64,000 nt of DNA from Acidocella aminolytica 101 = DSM 11237 (GTDB lineage: Bacteria; Pseudomonadota; Alphaproteobacteria; Acetobacterales; Acetobacteraceae): positions 124,001 to 188,000 of the forward strand of contig NZ_FQVJ01000003.1 of assembly GCF_900129125.1 (NCBI RefSeq). Reading direction: 5' to 3'. Shown in pieces: positions 61,731 to 64,000 of the stretch. A program made the translations under genes and the position numbers. Position 1 is the first letter of the stretch. Every line of letters begins with the position of its first letter. Below the pieces are notes generated by a model. The model was not told the DNA's origin, searched no databases, and was given only the letters and a program-made list of their open reading frames with translations.

Positions 61731-64000
61731 CTACTTTAGAAGTTCGGGCAGGCGGTATATCAGTCGTCTGACGGCAGGCCAACCAGCGGCGACAAACGTT
61801 TCTAATATGTCGATAAGCGCGAGCCGGCGCTGTGGGTCATCAAAAATTTCTTTGTGGTCAGCCAAATACCGTCCCACTAGTTTGACCACGAGGTCGGCCC
61901 CAAGAAACTCGAATTGATATCCCCGATCGCGATTACCGCGCAGTATAGTGGACGCGATTAAATCGAATACGCCCTTCGGGTTAGCTTCGATCAGATATTC
62001 CAGAAGTTGGATCATATAATGGACGGTGTGCGGTCCACTATGCTCACCAATCGTGCGAAGGACTGAAGTAATCTCTGCAAGGAAGGTGCGCATATTTTCG
62101 GCGGTCATTGCAGGTTGGTTGTCCTGGACATTTTGATTCACAAACGCACCGGAACTAAAATATAGCTGCTGGCAAGCGGTATCGATGATTTGAATGGCAC
62201 TCTGCGCGCGAGCAATCTGAGCGTCGTTTAAGCTATTAAAATCACCATACGCTGCAAGCTCCTGCCCGGCTTTTTCCACGACTTCGGTGAACAAGCTAAT
62301 CGCTTGGGAACGTTGTTTCACTAGTTCGCAATCTTCTGTTCCTCGCAGGCCAGCCGTGCAGGCATTTCGTAGCCACCGGATCATTTCGCAGACTTCATTT
62401 GCACAGTCGATTGGGTTGGCGACCCAAGCATCGACCCGCGCTTTGGCATCAGCAAAACCAAACCTCATCCAGAATTGAAGGTTCATTTGAATTAAGTGTG
62501 GACGAATTGCTTTGTTTCTGTCGTCATTCCCTTCAAGACTGTCGAGCAGCGGCAATACCAAGTCTGCGACCTGACGCTCACCGCCATGCCAAACAACCGC
62601 GCTCAAAATTTGGACGATAAAGTTGTCAACGACGGCACGGTTATCTTCAGTGGCAATCAAGTTTGCGGCCTTCGCCCAGAACCCTGGCCGGTCGACGTCC
62701 CAGATACGAATTAGGCGTACTGCCGCATTCATTCGAACCGCGGGGTGCGGATCGACCAGCATTTGATCAATTATTCGTTGCAGGCGCGGGTAAACGTCCG
62801 CGCGCTTTAAGGTCAAATCAAGAGCCAATTCCGCCGCTTCGATCCGCGCGGAGGGCGATCCCCAGGACGCAAATTTTTCAAAGTTGGTTTCTGTATCATT
62901 ATCAACGCGAGGCTGAGAGGTCGTGCAGCCGAACTCTATCCAATCCAGAATAGTTTCGATTGTTTGATCCGGCGTCTCCCTCGAGATCAATGAACTGTTA
63001 ACGAGCTTATGGACACCTTGTAGAAAAGTACCTTCGGCACGGTCCATCAAGGCTTCGTCGGTAGCGGTCGTCACGTCGATCTCGGCCTTCAGGGACACAA
63101 GAACCGCCATTGCTCGGCCAAGGTCATCGGACTCATCACGATCATTGGTTTCTAAATGAAGCTCCTTTTTGACTTCATTTATTATTTCCGTCATGCGGGT
63201 GGTGGTGGGATCTGATCGCGTTTGTTCATCCATCCAATAGTTTTCTGAAGGTGTCATCGTGCTGACTGTCAGCTCGAATATACGGCGATTGGCTTCATCC
63301 CCTGACGAGCCAGTTTCAACTACGGCCCTCGCATCGTCTGTTGCTAGGCGATCACGTCCGATCGTACCAAATAGCCGCTGTAAGAATCGTTGCCTGGACT
63401 CTTCCGAACATACAAAATCTTCAAAGCTCGCATTAATCGCCACGGTCTCAATCTTTTGGCGTTCTTCATTGGTAAATTGGTCATAATAGGCGGCAATCAG
63501 ATCAATGGCATCTTTTCGCGTATCGGTGGCCAACAAGAACTCGACCCGCTTTGCGTACGGGACAGCTAGTTTGGCTAATGCACCACCTCGATTGGCCGCC
63601 GCCATAAATAAGCGGGACCAGATCACGCCAAGACGAGCCTCTTGGATTACATAACGCGCCGCTTCGAGGACTAATGGCTCTGGCCCGCTTTCAAGGAAGA
63701 TCACGAACTTTAGAAGCAGCGTTTCACCATCCTGAGCAAACTGAGGGCGCGCGTCGTGCGCCCAGATGTAGCTTTGATCAGGTTGGAGGAGTACCACCCC
63801 TTCCAGGCCATCCACACGTTGCATGACGGGAAAGTCAGAAACATAGGGCCGGCGAAGCACATAGCCTTCCATCGCTCCTATGAACGCGCGAACAGCCTGA
63901 TCCGGCGTTTGTGCTAAGAACTTCGGGAAAAACTCTCCCAGCGACCAACGCGCCGATTCGAAATCCTGTTTGGTATTCGAGGTAAGGTTCAGAATTCTCC
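61731..64000 (-). CDS. large protein of unknown function, C-terminal part (5' end outside window)
   Basis: At least 755 residues are visible, the frame being open through the right edge (reads ...WSLGEFFPKFLAQTPDQAV before the first in-window Met at 63872). No signal peptide or membrane segment is seen in this part. Around residues 340-480 from that Met there are HEAT-like helical units (PHPAVRMNAAVRLIRIWDV). The rest is mostly helical with no catalytic motif visible. I do not recognise the family. Large bacterial proteins with an N-terminal STAND/NACHT-type ATPase and helical-repeat C-terminus often act in anti-phage defence, and the neighbouring broken LysR suggests insertion, but the deciding N-terminal domain is not in the window. 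Confidence 0.75.
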   Translation of the reverse strand, partial: RILNLTSNTKQDFESARWSLGEFFPKFLAQTPDQAVRAFIGAMEGYVLRRPYVSDFPVMQRVDGLEGVVLLQPDQSYIWAHDARPQFAQDGETLLLKFVIFLESGPEPLVLEAARYVIQEARLGVIWSRLFMAAANRGGALAKLAVPYAKRVEFLLATDTRKDAIDLIAAYYDQFTNEERQKIETVAINASFEDFVCSEESRQRFLQRLFGTIGRDRLATDDARAVVETGSSGDEANRRIFELTVSTMTPSENYWMDEQTRSDPTTTRMTEIINEVKKELHLETNDRDESDDLGRAMAVLVSLKAEIDVTTATDEALMDRAEGTFLQGVHKLVNSSLISRETPDQTIETILDWIEFGCTTSQPRVDNDTETNFEKFASWGSPSARIEAAELALDLTLKRADVYPRLQRIIDQMLVDPHPAVRMNAAVRLIRIWDVDRPGFWAKAANLIATEDNRAVVDNFIVQILSAVVWHGGERQVADLVLPLLDSLEGNDDRNKAIRPHLIQMNLQFWMRFGFADAKARVDAWVANPIDCANEVCEMIRWLRNACTAGLRGTEDCELVKQRSQAISLFTEVVEKAGQELAAYGDFNSLNDAQIARAQSAIQIIDTACQQLYFSSGAFVNQNVQDNQPAMTAENMRTFLAEITSVLRTIGEHSGPHTVHYMIQLLEYLIEANPKGVFDLIASTILRGNRDRGYQFEFLGADLVVKLVGRYLADHKEIFDDPQRRLALIDILETFVAAGWPAVRRLIYRLPELLK

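Noticed and set aside
1-64000. CRISPR arrays, rRNA or tRNA genes, riboswitches, intact insertion sequences
   Set aside because: None could be supported by reading both strands; only decayed recombinase fragments were found.

Overview
The window is bacterial and gene-dense, with many 4-base ATGA start/stop overlaps. It most resembles an alphaproteobacterium, probably a member of the Acetobacteraceae/Rhodospirillales. That placement is an inference from the ligase-associated repair cluster, the eukaryote-like NADP isocitrate dehydrogenase, the PyrE type and the style of integrase remnants; no rRNA, tRNA or CRISPR array was seen to confirm it.

Left part (1-20.6 kb), mostly core genome. It starts with the 3' end of topA and a phasin-like gene. 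Next comes a divergent DNA-repair block: an ATP-dependent DNA ligase and an MBL-fold exonuclease on the minus strand, and a DEXH helicase (Lhr-core type), the phosphoesterase PdeM, a photolyase and a calcineurin-like phosphatase on the plus strand. An MscS channel, a small unknown gene and a strong bidirectional terminator follow. The minus-strand run GT4 - GT9 - thrS - MBL hydrolase, then an alpha/beta hydrolase, an epimerase-like protein, a DUF4260 membrane protein, pyrE and icd complete this part.

20.6-25.2 kb is a visibly AT-richer surface-polysaccharide insertion. It holds a frameshifted Stf0-type sulfotransferase, a fused hexapeptide acyltransferase-GT61 glycosyltransferase, a second hexapeptide acyltransferase and a secreted protein of unknown function. 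It ends against an orphan NodT-type outer-membrane efflux lipoprotein.

27-48 kb is mixed. It contains a cardiolipin-synthase/EEP nuclease pair (as in E. coli ybhO/ybhP), an SDR/TetR divergent pair with a perfect 14-bp palindrome between them, a VOC/WYL divergent pair, an alpha/beta hydrolase pseudogene with three lesions, a pbpC plus alpha-2-macroglobulin pair whose macroglobulin lacks the thioester Cys/Gln, argO/argP with an inverted repeat between them, a Bcr/CflA-type MFS exporter, an odd Tat-like Asp/Gln/Arg-repeat protein with a glycine tail, and a P-type cation ATPase.

48-64 kb is accessory. A secreted Pro/Tyr-rich protein and a b-type cytochrome are followed by unknown genes. Two decayed tyrosine-recombinase fragments in opposite orientation (about 50.7-51.0 and 56.57-56.88 kb) then bracket a LysR-GST-FMN flavoprotein and MocR-EamA segment. 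After these come LysR-DsbA-NAD(P)-binding protein, a D-2-hydroxyacid dehydrogenase with a small partner, a LysR gene cut off after its HTH/linker region, and, running off the right edge, at least 755 residues of a large protein with HEAT-like character. That last protein, next to the broken LysR, is the best candidate here for an undescribed system, but its N-terminal half and its partners are outside the window.
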